Shown here in pieces: positions 45,424-53,682 of a stretch of DNA of 64,000 nt. The stretch's first letter is position 1. Each line of letters starts with the position of its first letter. The translations under genes and the position numbers were made by a program. The notes under the pieces are model-generated. The model worked only from the letters and a program-made list of their open reading frames with translations. It was not told the DNA's origin and made no database searches. Origin of the DNA: Geobacillus thermodenitrificans subsp. thermodenitrificans DSM 465 (lineage in GTDB: Bacteria > Bacillota > Bacilli > Bacillales > Anoxybacillaceae); the NCBI RefSeq assembly GCF_000496575.1, contig NZ_AYKT01000008.1, positions 124,001 to 188,000 on the forward strand. The letters run 5' to 3'.

Positions 45424-45735
45424 CTGGCGGTAAAGTGTATTTCGTCGGTGCCGGGCGATGAAACAAAGGGAGACACAATCGTCATGTACATGGGAGCAGC
45501 GAACTTGCCAGACATTTGCAATCGGCTGGTTGTAGATGGAAAACCACACGATACACCGACAGCCATCATTGAGTGGGAGGACGACCGAGCAGCAACGTCG
45601 CTTGCGGCATTGCCAGCAGAAGCAAAAAAGGCCGGCATTTCACATCTTGCTGACCATGTCGTCCGGCTGCGCAAGACGCTGCAATGGTTTCCGGAACATC
45701 AAGGAGGGGAGTCGGTTGTCTATACGGAATCGTAA
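45420..45735 (+). pseudogene. cobA: Decayed uroporphyrinogen-III C-methyltransferase
   Basis: Starts with TTG overlapping the cobT stop and reads LTGGKVYFVGAG, the conserved SUMT N terminus, then hits a stop. A CCGGG repeat unit appears lost at about 45450 (frame change), and almost the whole core is missing. In the next frame the C-terminal part resumes (KGDTIVMYMGAANLPDIC ... TAIIEW), breaks again at about 45571 by one inserted base, and ends VVRLRKTLQWFPEHQ. The intact protein would be about 255 residues; only about 110 codons remain, with several lesions. Real pseudogene, not a single sequencing error. Confidence 0.82.
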
Positions 45736-46261
45736 TGGACGGGTAATCGTCTACACGGGCGATGGCAAAGGGAAAACGACGGCTGCCTTTGGGCTTGTGT
45801 TGCGCGCCGTGGGTCGCGGTATGAAGGTCGCCGTTTTGCAGTTTATTAAATCACCAGAGCGCACATATGGCGAGCAGCTTGCTCTTCGCCGCCTCGGCAT
45901 CGAAGTGCATCAGCTCGGCGCCGGCTTTACATGGACGAAAACGGCCGATGTTCACCGTCAAGCGTTACAACGGGCATGGACATTGGCGAAACAGTATGTT
46001 CATTCCGGACAGTATGATCTGATCGTGCTAGATGAATTGAACAACGCGTTAGCCATCGATCGATTCCCGGTCGATGACATCATATCGGTGGAAGATGTAC
46101 TCGAACTGATCCGCACGCGCCCGCCGTCACTCCATCTGGTCATTACCGGGCGCTCCGCTCGCCCAGAGCTGATCGCTGTCGCCGATATTGTCACTAAGAT
46201 GACGCTTGTCAAGCATGACTATGAACAAGGGGAGGCGGCCATGAAAGGAATTGAATTTTGA
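45716..46261 (+). CDS. cobO: Cob(I)yrinic acid a,c-diamide adenosyltransferase
   Basis: Cytoplasmic CobA/CobO/BtuR-type adenosyltransferase of 181 residues that puts the 5'-deoxyadenosyl group on cob(I)alamin or its precursors. The P-loop VYTGDGKGKTTAAFG and the conserved QFIKSPERTYGEQ, LDELNNAL and VITGRSARPELI segments are present. TTG start at 45716 has AAGGAGGGGAG upstream, and the gene begins inside the pseudogene end. Last gene of the cobalamin cluster. Confidence 0.93.
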   Translation: MSIRNRNGRVIVYTGDGKGKTTAAFGLVLRAVGRGMKVAVLQFIKSPERTYGEQLALRRLGIEVHQLGAGFTWTKTADVHRQALQRAWTLAKQYVHSGQYDLIVLDELNNALAIDRFPVDDIISVEDVLELIRTRPPSLHLVITGRSARPELIAVADIVTKMTLVKHDYEQGEAAMKGIEF

Positions 46262-46319
46262 GAAGAAACAGTTGGCGGAGGAATCTTTCTCACTCGTCTG
46301 CCAGCGTCTTATGCTATTG

Positions 46320-46348
46320 AAAAAGCGGCCGGATTCGGCCGCTTTTTT
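46320..46348. terminator. Bidirectional terminator
   Basis: AAAAAGCGGCCG / CGGCCGCTTTTTT hairpin between convergent cobO and the small minus-strand gene. Confidence 0.88.
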
Positions 46349-46416
46349 GTCGAACTTTATCTCGATGGACGGTGCCGTTTGTTCCTAGGAGGGAAAACTC
46401 GCTCATGACGGTTTTT

Positions 46417-46566
46417 CTATGCGTCGGTGTCCGTTTTGTCGTTTTGTTCCTTATTTTGCCGCCGTCCTTTGCTGTTATCACCGGATATCGGACCGTGAAG
46501 CAAGGCCATGGGGTCTTGCGTCGGCGCGTTTTGATTCCGGCTTCCTTTGTTTGGCCGTTTTGTCAC
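46417..46566 (-). CDS. Small hydrophilic spore-protein-like polypeptide
   Basis: A 49-residue ORF starting GTG 46566 with a perfect AAAGGAGGTG site 8 bp upstream on the minus strand, and ending at TAG just before the shared terminator. The product is very hydrophilic, rich in Asn, Gln, Lys, Arg and Asp, with no hydrophobic core (MTKRPNKGSRNQNAPTQDP...). Composition and the NAP...P...SK layout recall small acid-soluble spore protein SspP, but similarity is weak. Overlapping open frames on the plus strand have poorer start signals. Confidence 0.6.
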   Translation of the reverse strand: MTKRPNKGSRNQNAPTQDPMALLHGPISGDNSKGRRQNKEQNDKTDTDA

Positions 46567-46649
46567 AGACCACACCTCCTTTAGGCGCTATGACCATATC
46601 ATTAGCATAGGCTGCTCGTCGGTTTTTATACATTGACGGCGGCTAGAAA

Positions 46650-46685
46650 AGAAAAACGGGAAGCGCGTTTGTCATGCGTTCCCGT
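46650..46685 (-). terminator. Terminator of the YjcZ-type gene
   Basis: On the minus strand ACGGGAA...TTCCCGT hairpin followed by TTTCTTTTCT. Confidence 0.68.
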
Positions 46686-46747
46686 GAGCAAATACGTCCG
46701 GATGCTGGCAAATATGGCGGACGGGAGGGGTGGAGACAAATGATTTT

Positions 46748-46843
46748 TTAGTAAGCGTACCGGCCGAAAGCAGTGCCGACAATGATAAGCAAAATAAACA
46801 AGACAACGATCAATGCAAAGCTATTACCATGCCAAGCGCTCAT
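46748..46843 (-). CDS. YjcZ/SscA-family small membrane protein
   Basis: A 31-residue polypeptide with sequence beginning MSAWHGNSFALIVVLFILLI, then IVG and a short tail ending YAY. The central FALIVVLFILLIIVG is the hallmark of the YjcZ family, tiny sporulation-associated membrane proteins of Bacillaceae, some of which (SscA) act in spore coat assembly. AAGGAGGTGAGCAGG precedes the ATG at 46843. Too short for most gene finders but well supported by its ribosome site and family pattern. Confidence 0.87.
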   Translation of the reverse strand: MSAWHGNSFALIVVLFILLIIVGTAFGRYAY

Positions 46844-46930
46844 CCTGCTCACCTCCTTGGAAAATCTATTACATGGTATGCAATTTATTGCATGAATGCA
46901 TGGGAAAATTGTCGAAAAATGCAAAATAAC

Positions 46931-46966
46931 AAAAACGCCTTGCTAGGAAAGCAAAGGCGTTTTTGT
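46931..46966. terminator. Terminator of metA
   Basis: AAAAACGCCTTGC / GCAAAGGCGTTTTT hairpin; T tracts on both strands. Confidence 0.85.
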
Positions 46967-46985
46967 TGTTGGATGGGACTTCTTT

Positions 46986-47894
46986 TTATTCCCAAATATA
47001 AGGCGTTTCCTGATAGACGTAATAGTTGAGCCAGTTGACAAACAGCAAATTGGCGTGTGAGCGCCACGTATTGAGCGGCGGTTGACTCGGGTCATCATTC
47101 GGGAAGTACGACTCCGGAAGTTGAATCGGTAACCCTTTGGCCAAATCGCGCTCATATTCGTCTTTTAACGTTGTTGCATCATATTCTGGATGACCGGTCA
47201 AGAAAATATGACGGCCGTCGTTCGAGGCGACAAGGCAAACGCCAGCTTTGTCGGCGACTGATAAAATCATGAGCTCCGGCACTTTTTCAATGTCTTCTCG
47301 CTTGACGTCCGTATGGCGGGAGTGCGGCATGCGGAACACGTCGTCAAAGCCGCGCAAAAGCTTTACATTTTTTACTTCCAGTGTATGGTTGAACACGCCG
47401 AAGCATTTTTTCGGCAGTGGATATTTCGGAATGCCATAATGGTAATACAAGCCGGCTTGCGCCCCCCAGCAAATATGGAGCGTCGATGTGACGTTTGTTT
47501 TTGTCCATTCCATAATGTCGGTCAACTCGTCCCAGTACGTCACTTCTTCAAACGGCATTTGCTCGACCGGCGCTCCTGTGATGATCATTCCGTCGAACTT
47601 CCGATGGCGGATGTGAGGAAAAATTGTGTAAAATTGATCCAAATGATGTTTACTCGTCGTTTTCGGTTCATGGGTCGCCGGACGCAAAAAGGTGACGTTT
47701 ACTTGCAATGGGGAGTTGCCGAGCAGACGCAGCAGCTGCGTTTCTGCTTTTTCTTTTTCTGGCATTAAGTTTAAAATGACAATATTGAGTGGACGAATGT
47801 CTTGCGAATACGCCCGTTCTTCATCCATAACGAAAATGTTTTCTTGTTCGAGTATTTCCTTGGCAGGCAAATCTTTTGGGATGTTGATTGGCAA
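46986..47894 (-). CDS. metAA: Homoserine O-acetyltransferase (MetA)
   Basis: Cytoplasmic enzyme of 302 residues that activates homoserine for methionine synthesis. The catalytic Cys142 (LHICWGAQ), a general-base His/Glu region in HPEYD, and the length all fit MetA. Residue 111 is Glu (ITGAPVE), the residue reported to select acetyl-CoA over succinyl-CoA in the Bacillus enzyme, so O-acetylation is predicted. Start is TTG 47894 with GGAGGGG upstream. A good promoter lies about 45 bp upstream; no S-box or T-box leader is seen. Confidence 0.94.
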   Translation of the reverse strand: MPINIPKDLPAKEILEQENIFVMDEERAYSQDIRPLNIVILNLMPEKEKAETQLLRLLGNSPLQVNVTFLRPATHEPKTTSKHHLDQFYTIFPHIRHRKFDGMIITGAPVEQMPFEEVTYWDELTDIMEWTKTNVTSTLHICWGAQAGLYYHYGIPKYPLPKKCFGVFNHTLEVKNVKLLRGFDDVFRMPHSRHTDVKREDIEKVPELMILSVADKAGVCLVASNDGRHIFLTGHPEYDATTLKDEYERDLAKGLPIQLPESYFPNDDPSQPPLNTWRSHANLLFVNWLNYYVYQETPYIWE

Positions 47895-47935
47895 CGATGT
47901 CCCCTCCGTTTCGTTCTCCTTTTTTAAATAATTTC

Positions 47936-47964
47936 ATTATAAAAACTTTACCGAATTTATTCAA
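47936..47964 (-). promoter_or_regulatory. Promoter of metA
   Basis: Minus strand TTGAAT (47964-47959), 17-bp spacer, TATAAT (47941-47936). The leader is short, leaving no room for an S-box riboswitch. Confidence 0.75.
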
Positions 47965-48022
47965 TTCATTTTTTCCATGCAAGGAAATTCAGTACTTAAG
48001 GTGGAAAAAAGGAGGAAAACGC

Positions 48023-48538
48023 ATGGATCCAACAGCATTTGACAACTTGAAAACGGTGTTGGAAGGGGCGGTATATGACGCTGATTTACAAGGACGCATT
48101 GTCGTTATCGACCGCCGCGATCTAGCTGATTTGGCTCGTCTCTCACGGGAGTATACCATTTCGTTTCAGCTCCATGATGCGCCTGATTCGCCAGTCACTT
48201 GTACGGCGCAGCTTTCCATCGATTTTGCCGAGCTCGTCAATGAACGGCTCCATCACGGCCGGTCTGGGTGCCGGCTCGCTGTCGTGTTCACGATGCCGAT
48301 CCGCCGCTCGTCCGTTTGCGCCCTTATTGAAGGAACATTGCGGACGATTTGGGGGGAAGAACGGATCATTCGACAGACGCTCAGCTGGCAGTTTCCACAT
48401 GAACGCGGTCCATACAAAAATGAAGCAACGGTTGAATTTTCCCGACTGATTTATGAGGAAAACGCTGCCGATTTGCCGGAGATGGTGCCGTATATGATTT
48501 CTTCGCTTGAGGAGCTGCAGCCGTTATCCGGCCAATAA
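48023..48538 (+). CDS. Conserved hypothetical protein
   Basis: Cytoplasmic protein of 171 residues that I do not recognise. ATG 48023 follows AAAGGAGG, a strong site. No signal peptide or membrane segment. It begins MDPTAFDNLKTVLEGAVYDA and contains an alternating beta-strand pattern up to about residue 130, then an acidic C terminus. Ends 60 bp before the bsaA start, so it may be cotranscribed with bsaA and ypgR. Confidence 0.75.
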   Translation: MDPTAFDNLKTVLEGAVYDADLQGRIVVIDRRDLADLARLSREYTISFQLHDAPDSPVTCTAQLSIDFAELVNERLHHGRSGCRLAVVFTMPIRRSSVCALIEGTLRTIWGEERIIRQTLSWQFPHERGPYKNEATVEFSRLIYEENAADLPEMVPYMISSLEELQPLSGQ

Positions 48539-48598
48539 CGGTTCAAAAAAGTGGAAACCAAACGGGAAATCGACTATGATGGTGATGAGGTGAGAACA

Positions 48599-49075
48599 AT
48601 GAGCGTATACGAGTTCAGCGCTAAGACGATTCGCGGGGAAGAGCAGTCGCTGTCTTCCTATCGCGGGGACGTTCTTCTTATTGTCAACACGGCCAGCCGA
48701 TGCGGTTTGACACCGCAATATCAAGAATTGCAGGAGTTGTATGACGAATATCGTGACCGCGGGTTTGTCGTGCTGGGGTTTCCGTGCAATCAATTCGGTG
48801 GCCAAGAACCGGGAACAGAAGAGGAAATCGAGCAATTTTGCCAGTTGAATTACGGTGTAACGTTTCCGATGTTTGCAAAGGTGGATGTTAATGGCGACAA
48901 CGCCCATCCACTGTTTCAATACTTGAAAGAACAAGCACCAGGGGCACTTGGCACGAAGGCGATCAAATGGAATTTTACTAAGTTTTTGGTTGACCGCGAT
49001 GGTCGAGTTGTTGCCCGCTTCGCTCCGCAAACGAAGCCGAGCGAGTTGAAAAAGGAAATTGAAAAATTGTTGTAG
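48599..49075 (+). CDS. bsaA: Glutathione peroxidase homologue (thiol peroxidase)
   Basis: Cytoplasmic peroxidase of 158 residues. The peroxidatic Cys35 lies in [11 protein letters not shown] where animal enzymes have selenocysteine; [13 protein letters not shown] and WNFTKFLVD carry the rest of the tetrad. In Bacillaceae such enzymes use thioredoxin or bacillithiol-linked reductants, not glutathione. Start at ATG 48599 after GAGGTGAG. Its neighbours ypgR and metA are also its neighbours in B. subtilis. Confidence 0.93.
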   Translation: MSVYEFSAKTIRGEEQSLSSYRGDVLLIVNTASRCGLTPQYQELQELYDEYRDRGFVVLGFPCNQFGGQEPGTEEEIEQFCQLNYGVTFPMFAKVDVNGDNAHPLFQYLKEQAPGALGTKAIKWNFTKFLVDRDGRVVARFAPQTKPSELKKEIEKLL

Positions 49076-49100
49076 TCTTTTTGTGAAGGAGGGATGACGG

Positions 49101-50252
49101 TTGCGCATTAAAGCGATTGAGCCGACACCAAGTCCGAACACGATGAAAATATTACTTGATGAAGAACTGCCTTCCGGCATGCGCCATAACTACAAACCCG
49201 ACAACATCGGCGAAGCACCGCCGCTCATTCAAACGTTGATGCGCATTAATGGAGTAAAAGGCATTTACCATGTCGCCGACTTTTTGGCCATTGAGCGCCA
49301 TCCGAAGTACGATTGGCGCGACATATTGGCGAACGTGCGTGAAGTGTTCGGCGAAGAAGCAGACGACGGAGCCGAGGCAAAGCCGAAGGTGAATGAACAT
49401 TTCGGTGAAGTGAAAGTATTTGTGCAAATGTTGTATGGTTTGCCGATGCAAGTGAAACTGATCGATGGTGAGCGCGAGCATCGCGTCGGGCTGCCGCAGC
49501 CGTTTATCGATGCGGTCATCGAAGCGCAAAAGTATGCCGACAACATTGTCCTTGAGCGCAAATGGGTGGAAAAAGGGGTGCGCTACGGCACGTTCGACGA
49601 AATTGGACGCGAAGTGGTCGATGAGCTGTCGGCTGCCTATCCGCCAGAGCGACTGGAGCGGATCGTCAACATGTTCCGCCACGGAGAGCAGGAAAAAACG
49701 GCGCAGAAGCGGCCAGGTATCAAAGTGACAAGCGAGATGCTCGACGATCCAGACTGGCGGAAACGGTACGCCGCGCTTGAGCAAATGGCGGAGCCGACCG
49801 AAGACGACATCCCCGTGTTAGCCAAAGCCCTGAAAGATGAGAAAATGGCCATTCGCCGCCTAGCGACTGCGTATCTAGGCATGATCGGCGGCAAACAGGT
49901 GCTGCCGTATTTGTATGAAGCGTTGAAAGACCCGGCGGTTGCTGTCCGTCGCACGGCCGGCGACTGTTTGTCCGACATCGGCGACCCAGAAGCGATTCCA
50001 GCGATGACGGAAGTGTTAAAAGATGAAAGCAAGCTCGTCCGCTGGCGCGCGGCTATGTTTTTGTATGAAGTCGGCGATGAATCGGCGCTCCCAGCGTTAA
50101 AAGCGGCGGAAAACGATCCGGAATTTGAGGTCAGCTTGCAAGTAAAAATGGCCATCGAACGGATCGAAGGCGGCGAAGAGGCGAAAGGCTCGGTTTGGAA
50201 ACAAATGACTGAAAGCCGAAAAAAAGAAAACAAGACAGAAGAGGAAAAATAG
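49101..50252 (+). CDS. ypgR: Conserved virulence factor C family protein (YpgR), Nfu-N and HEAT repeats
   Basis: Cytoplasmic protein of 383 residues. Residues 1-90 form an Nfu-type N-terminal domain (EPTPSPNTMKILLDE) without the CxxC cluster-binding domain. The middle holds the family-specific region, and from about 215 come HEAT-like repeats (WRKRYAALEQMAE, VRRTAGDCLSDIGDPEAIP, VRWRAAMFLYEVGDESALP). Homologues are B. subtilis YpgR and staphylococcal CvfC. TTG 49101 has AAGGAGGG upstream. Biochemical role unknown. Confidence 0.88.
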   Translation: MRIKAIEPTPSPNTMKILLDEELPSGMRHNYKPDNIGEAPPLIQTLMRINGVKGIYHVADFLAIERHPKYDWRDILANVREVFGEEADDGAEAKPKVNEHFGEVKVFVQMLYGLPMQVKLIDGEREHRVGLPQPFIDAVIEAQKYADNIVLERKWVEKGVRYGTFDEIGREVVDELSAAYPPERLERIVNMFRHGEQEKTAQKRPGIKVTSEMLDDPDWRKRYAALEQMAEPTEDDIPVLAKALKDEKMAIRRLATAYLGMIGGKQVLPYLYEALKDPAVAVRRTAGDCLSDIGDPEAIPAMTEVLKDESKLVRWRAAMFLYEVGDESALPALKAAENDPEFEVSLQVKMAIERIEGGEEAKGSVWKQMTESRKKENKTEEEK

Positions 50253-50272
50253 GCGCGCGGATGGGCGCGCCT

Positions 50273-50831
50273 ATATTCTTTGGGGCACTGAAAGCAAATG
50301 ATGACGTGGCCACAGTGGAGCTGGCTGTCGGAGAGATTCAGTGATTTCCAAGACAATAGGTGTGTTGGCGTGTCAGCCGGAACAGTAATGGCCAACGACC
50401 CAACGCCGGCTAAAATGACCGGCTAGGTCCCGACGATGTTTCGCAGTTTTTCAATGTATTCCATGTACTATGCTTCTCTCGTTTTCTCTTTCCATCCGAT
50501 TGCTTATTCCATTCCGATGGTGATCGGCGGCTGCAGTGGCTCTAGAAGGCGGAAAGCAACTGATGGATGTAGAAAATCTCTATTTTCCTTCTATCGGTCA
50601 TTTTTATGTGTTCGACAATCAAGCTTTCTCCATTGGAGAAATGCATAGTTGCACCACATTTGCGATAGGTTTGTCGAGCCTTTAGACGAGCAAAAGCTTT
50701 ATTTCGCTGTCGGCGTCGAAAAAAGAAGGATCACCGTTTTCACCATGGTTGGCGGTTGTCTTCGTTGATTTTTCTGTTCGAAGTATAGTATGCTGATAGC
50801 ACAACGATGATCATATGGAGGGATGCTAGCC
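50273..50831. other. Intergenic region with a Nudix gene relic
   Basis: About 560 bp without an intact gene. The minus strand at 50464-50340 holds the relic described separately; 50465-50810 shows nothing recognisable. ypgQ, which lies between bsaA and ypgR in B. subtilis, is absent from this region. Confidence 0.45.
50340..50464 (-). pseudogene. Remnant of a Nudix hydrolase gene
   Basis: From ATG 50464 on the minus strand the frame reads MEYIEKLRNIVGT, stop, PVILAGVGSLAI. Read through the TAG it matches the usual start of Bacillaceae Nudix hydrolases (M-x-Y-I-x-x-L-R-x-x-V-G-x-R-P-x-I-L). The Nudix box itself is gone. It is a short fragment and could be chance. Confidence 0.42.
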
Positions 50832-51269
50832 ATGTCGATGGCGTACGAAGAATATATGCGCCAGCTCGTGCAGCCGATGCGTGATGAGCTCGTCCGCGCC
50901 GGTTTCCGCGAACTGCGCACGAGCGAGGAAGTTGAGCAGTTTATGGAACAAGCAGAAGGAACGATATTTGTCTTTGTCAACTCGGTGTGCGGCTGCGCTG
51001 CTGGATTGGCGCGCCCGGCGGCGACACAGGCAGTGTTGCGAAGCGAGAAAAAGCCGGATCATTTGGTGACCGTGTTTGCTGGCCAAGATAGAGAGGCGAC
51101 GGCAAAAATGCGCGAGTACTTTGTCGGCTATGAGCCATCTTCGCCGTCGATGGCGCTCTTGAAAGGAAAGGAAGTTGTTCATTTCATTCCGCGTGAAGAC
51201 ATCGAGTTTCATTCGATGGAAGAGGTTATGGAAAACGTTTTAGCTGCCTTTGAAAAATATTGTGGCTGA
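50832..51269 (+). CDS. brxA: Bacilliredoxin BrxA (YphP)
   Basis: Cytoplasmic thioredoxin-fold protein of 145 residues with the CGC active site (Cys53-Gly-Cys55 in NSVCGCAAGLARPA). Such bacilliredoxins remove bacillithiol from S-bacillithiolated proteins after oxidative stress. The sequence SMALLKGKEVVHFIPR is a family hallmark. Start at ATG 50832 by comparison with B. subtilis YphP (MSMAYEEYMRQ); an ATG at 50823 abuts the GGAGGG site. Confidence 0.95.
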   Translation: MSMAYEEYMRQLVQPMRDELVRAGFRELRTSEEVEQFMEQAEGTIFVFVNSVCGCAAGLARPAATQAVLRSEKKPDHLVTVFAGQDREATAKMREYFVGYEPSSPSMALLKGKEVVHFIPREDIEFHSMEEVMENVLAAFEKYCG

Positions 51270-51416
51270 TTGAATACGGACTTTGCCATCGTGAGTTGTC
51301 CGATTGGCTAACAGCTAGGTATCACTGCTTTTTTATCTTGGGTGAGCAGGGGATGCTCAGATGAATTTACATACAATGGCACGCCGGTGGGAACGATAAA
51401 GGCGGAGGTGATCGGC

Positions 51417-51548
51417 GTGTCGAAACGAAAAAAAGACCGTTCGAAAACGGGTGTCAGCGCCCCGAATGTCAGAGGACAAGGGACGACGGAAACAGAGACA
51501 GGGGCGTTCGCGCTTGACTCCGCCCGCAAAAAAACGAAAATCGATTAA
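51417..51548 (+). CDS. YuzL-family small protein
   Basis: A 43-residue basic, hydrophilic polypeptide beginning MSKRKKDRSKTGVSAPNVRG and ending in a lysine-rich tail. It fits the YuzL family of tiny Bacillaceae proteins of unknown role, probably spore-associated. GTG 51417 has GGAGGTGAT upstream, and the stop overlaps a strong terminator. Confidence 0.78.
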   Translation: MSKRKKDRSKTGVSAPNVRGQGTTETETGAFALDSARKKTKID

Positions 51549-51580
51549 AAAGGAGCTCCCGGTGCGGAGCTCCTTTTCCT
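51548..51580. terminator. Terminator
   Basis: AAAAGGAGCTCC / GGAGCTCCTTTT perfect hairpin after the YuzL-type gene, also facing the minus-strand microprotein. Confidence 0.88.
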
Positions 51581-51590
51581 TTAGTCGTTG

Positions 51591-51671
51591 TTAGGCGTTA
51601 GCGATACAGCTGTAAATAAAATACAGCAACGTAATGAGGCTGGCCGCAAAAAAGATAGTAGTCATGTTCAT
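51591..51671 (-). CDS. Predicted 26-residue membrane microprotein
   Basis: Minus-strand ORF from ATG 51671, with GGCGGGGAAA just upstream, ending TAA at 51591. The product MNMTTIFFAASLITLLYFIY plus a short tail CIANA (after Ser) is a single hydrophobic helix. No homologue comes to mind. It shares the bidirectional terminator at 51548-51580. Supported by ribosome site, composition and position only. Confidence 0.5.
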   Translation of the reverse strand: MNMTTIFFAASLITLLYFIYSCIANA

Positions 51672-51796
51672 TTCCCCGCCTTTCTGTCTATGTTTTCTCC
51701 TTGAACATATGGTACACTATTCATATAACCATAGTATATACCAAGAAAAACAAAAAGGAAAAGCGGTTTTTGTCTTGGCAAGGGAGAGGAAGAATA

Positions 51797-52981
51797 ATGA
51801 AAAAAGCGAAACGGATGAATGCGTTTTCTTCGTCTATTTTTGCTGAATTGTCGGCATATTGCCAAAAGCGGCGCCATCTTCATGACGAATGGATCGACTT
51901 AAGCGTCGGCAGCCCGGATTTGCCGCCGGCGCCGTTTGTGCGTGAGGCGATTGCCCGCTACGCCGAGGAGCCGAACGCCTACGGATATACATTAAAAGGC
52001 ATTCGTGAATTTCATGAAGCGGTCGCTGATTATTACCGGACGACGCACGGTGTCGTGTTGAATCCGGAGACGGAAGTGACGTATGTCATCGGGTCACAAG
52101 ATGGTCTTGTCCATTTGCCGATGGTGTTTGCTGATCCGGGTGATGTCATTTTAGTGCCGGATCCTGGATATCCAGCGTATGCCACCGGCGTAGCGATGGC
52201 CGAAGCGGAGCCATACTTTATGCCCTTAAAGGAAGAAAACGGCTTTTTGCCCGATTTGCGTGCGATTCCAGAGGAGATCGCCAAACGGGCGGCGATTATG
52301 TTTCTTAACTTTCCGGGCAATCCAGTGCCCGCCCTCGCGACTGAATCGTTTTATCGTGAAGTCGTCGAGTTTGCGAAGCGGTACGACGTGCTTGTCGTCT
52401 CTGATTTTGCCTATGGTGAGCTGTATTATGATGGAAACAAACCAGTGAGCTTCCTTTCCGTTCCCGGGGCGAAAGACGTCGGGGTGGAAATGAACTCGCT
52501 GTCAAAAAGCTATAACATGGCTGGTTGTCGAATCGGCTATTTGTGCGGCAACGCTGACGTGATTCGCGAGTTTGCCGCGTTTAAATCGAATTTAGATTAC
52601 GGCATTTTTTGGCCAATTCAAAAAGCAGCCGCGGAAGTGCTTCGCTATGGAGGGGACTTTTGCGCCGAAAGCCGCGCCATTTACCAATCGCGCCGCAACG
52701 CGCTTGTCAGTGGGTTGGCCGACATCGGCTGGACGGTCGACTGTCCGCCGGCTGGCATGTTCGTATGGGCGAAGATTCCCGTTGGGTTTACATCGCTCTC
52801 GTTCACAAAGGAACTCATCGACCGTGCTGGAGTCGTTGTGACGCCTGGGCATGCGTTTGGACCGAGCGGTGAAGGTTATGTGCGCATCGCTCTCGTTCAG
52901 CCGGAAGATACGTTGCGCCGTGCCGTTGAGAAACTGCGGACGAGCGGTTTGTTCGAGCGGTTGGCTGCTGACCAACGATAA
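51797..52981 (+). CDS. Class I/II PLP-dependent aminotransferase
   Basis: Cytoplasmic fold-type I aminotransferase of 394 residues. The PLP lysine is Lys237 in NSLSKSYNMAGCRIGY; other landmarks are IDLSVGSPDLPPA, GSQDGLVHLP, PDPGYPAY and FLNFPGNP. The SPDLPP and GYPAY patterns place it near LL-diaminopimelate/aspartate-type aminotransferases, but substrate cannot be set from sequence. One oddity is FPGNPVPA where most relatives have YPNNPTGA. ATG 51797 follows GGGAGAGGA. Confidence 0.86.
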   Translation: MKKAKRMNAFSSSIFAELSAYCQKRRHLHDEWIDLSVGSPDLPPAPFVREAIARYAEEPNAYGYTLKGIREFHEAVADYYRTTHGVVLNPETEVTYVIGSQDGLVHLPMVFADPGDVILVPDPGYPAYATGVAMAEAEPYFMPLKEENGFLPDLRAIPEEIAKRAAIMFLNFPGNPVPALATESFYREVVEFAKRYDVLVVSDFAYGELYYDGNKPVSFLSVPGAKDVGVEMNSLSKSYNMAGCRIGYLCGNADVIREFAAFKSNLDYGIFWPIQKAAAEVLRYGGDFCAESRAIYQSRRNALVSGLADIGWTVDCPPAGMFVWAKIPVGFTSLSFTKELIDRAGVVVTPGHAFGPSGEGYVRIALVQPEDTLRRAVEKLRTSGLFERLAADQR

Positions 52982-52996
52982 CGGAGGTGGGACGCG

Positions 52997-53581
52997 ATGA
53001 AGCTACCGGCATGGCTTCGAAAAACGCTTGTTGCCGCGATTACTGTCTGCACATTTGGCCTTGTGACACCACCTGCCTCGCTTCTTGCGGCTGAGGAACC
53101 GACGGCCGATGATGTACCATCTTCCGATTGGCAACATGGCGCCGTTGGTTCTGCAGCGGAAGCGGCTTCGCTCACCCGCGCTCAATTTGTCGAACAGACG
53201 GTGGAAAAAGCGATGGCTCAGTCGCAAGAAAAGTTTGGCCGCAAAATTGCTCCCGTTATTGAGGACGAGTTTCGCGCCGTCATTTTGCCGCGCATGGAGG
53301 AAGTGATCGCCGAACTCGCCGGGCGCTATCCGGAAGAAGAGCTTCATTATTTAGCCGTATCGGAAAATCCGTCCGGTGGGCAAGGCGAACGCATTTTCCA
53401 TATTTATCGCGCCGATACGGGGGAAGATGTCATTCGCTTCCATGTCCGACGTGAACATCCGCCGCAGGATGGGTATTGGTTTCAGTTTCATTACCATACG
53501 CGTGATGACGGATTTCAAGCTCACTATGAATTAGGAAAAATTTATTGGTCGAAAAATACACCACCGAACTGGCGAACGTAG
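52997..53581 (+). CDS. ypjP: YpjP-family protein
   Basis: Exported or membrane-anchored protein of 194 residues, signal-peptide-like N terminus (MKLPAWLRKTLVAAITVCTF) with probable cleavage near SLLAAEE. The C-terminal half with HIYRADTGEDVIRFHVRREH and YWFQFHYHTRDD matches YpjP as I recall it. Function unknown. ATG 52997 is preceded by GGAGGTGGG. In B. subtilis ypjP lies directly before thyB-dfrA; here one gene intervenes. Confidence 0.83.
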   Translation: MKLPAWLRKTLVAAITVCTFGLVTPPASLLAAEEPTADDVPSSDWQHGAVGSAAEAASLTRAQFVEQTVEKAMAQSQEKFGRKIAPVIEDEFRAVILPRMEEVIAELAGRYPEEELHYLAVSENPSGGQGERIFHIYRADTGEDVIRFHVRREHPPQDGYWFQFHYHTRDDGFQAHYELGKIYWSKNTPPNWRT

Positions 53582-53682
53582 CCATCTGTCGTTCTTTCCT
53601 TATTTTGCGCGTTTTTCCCCGCTTCTTCGTATGTTATCATTGATTTAGTAGAATACGAGATTGAAAGAAGCGGGGGACCATG

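Noticed and set aside
47895-47990. S-box or T-box leader before metA
   Set aside because: The promoter is only about 45 bp from the start codon; no room and no matching motifs.
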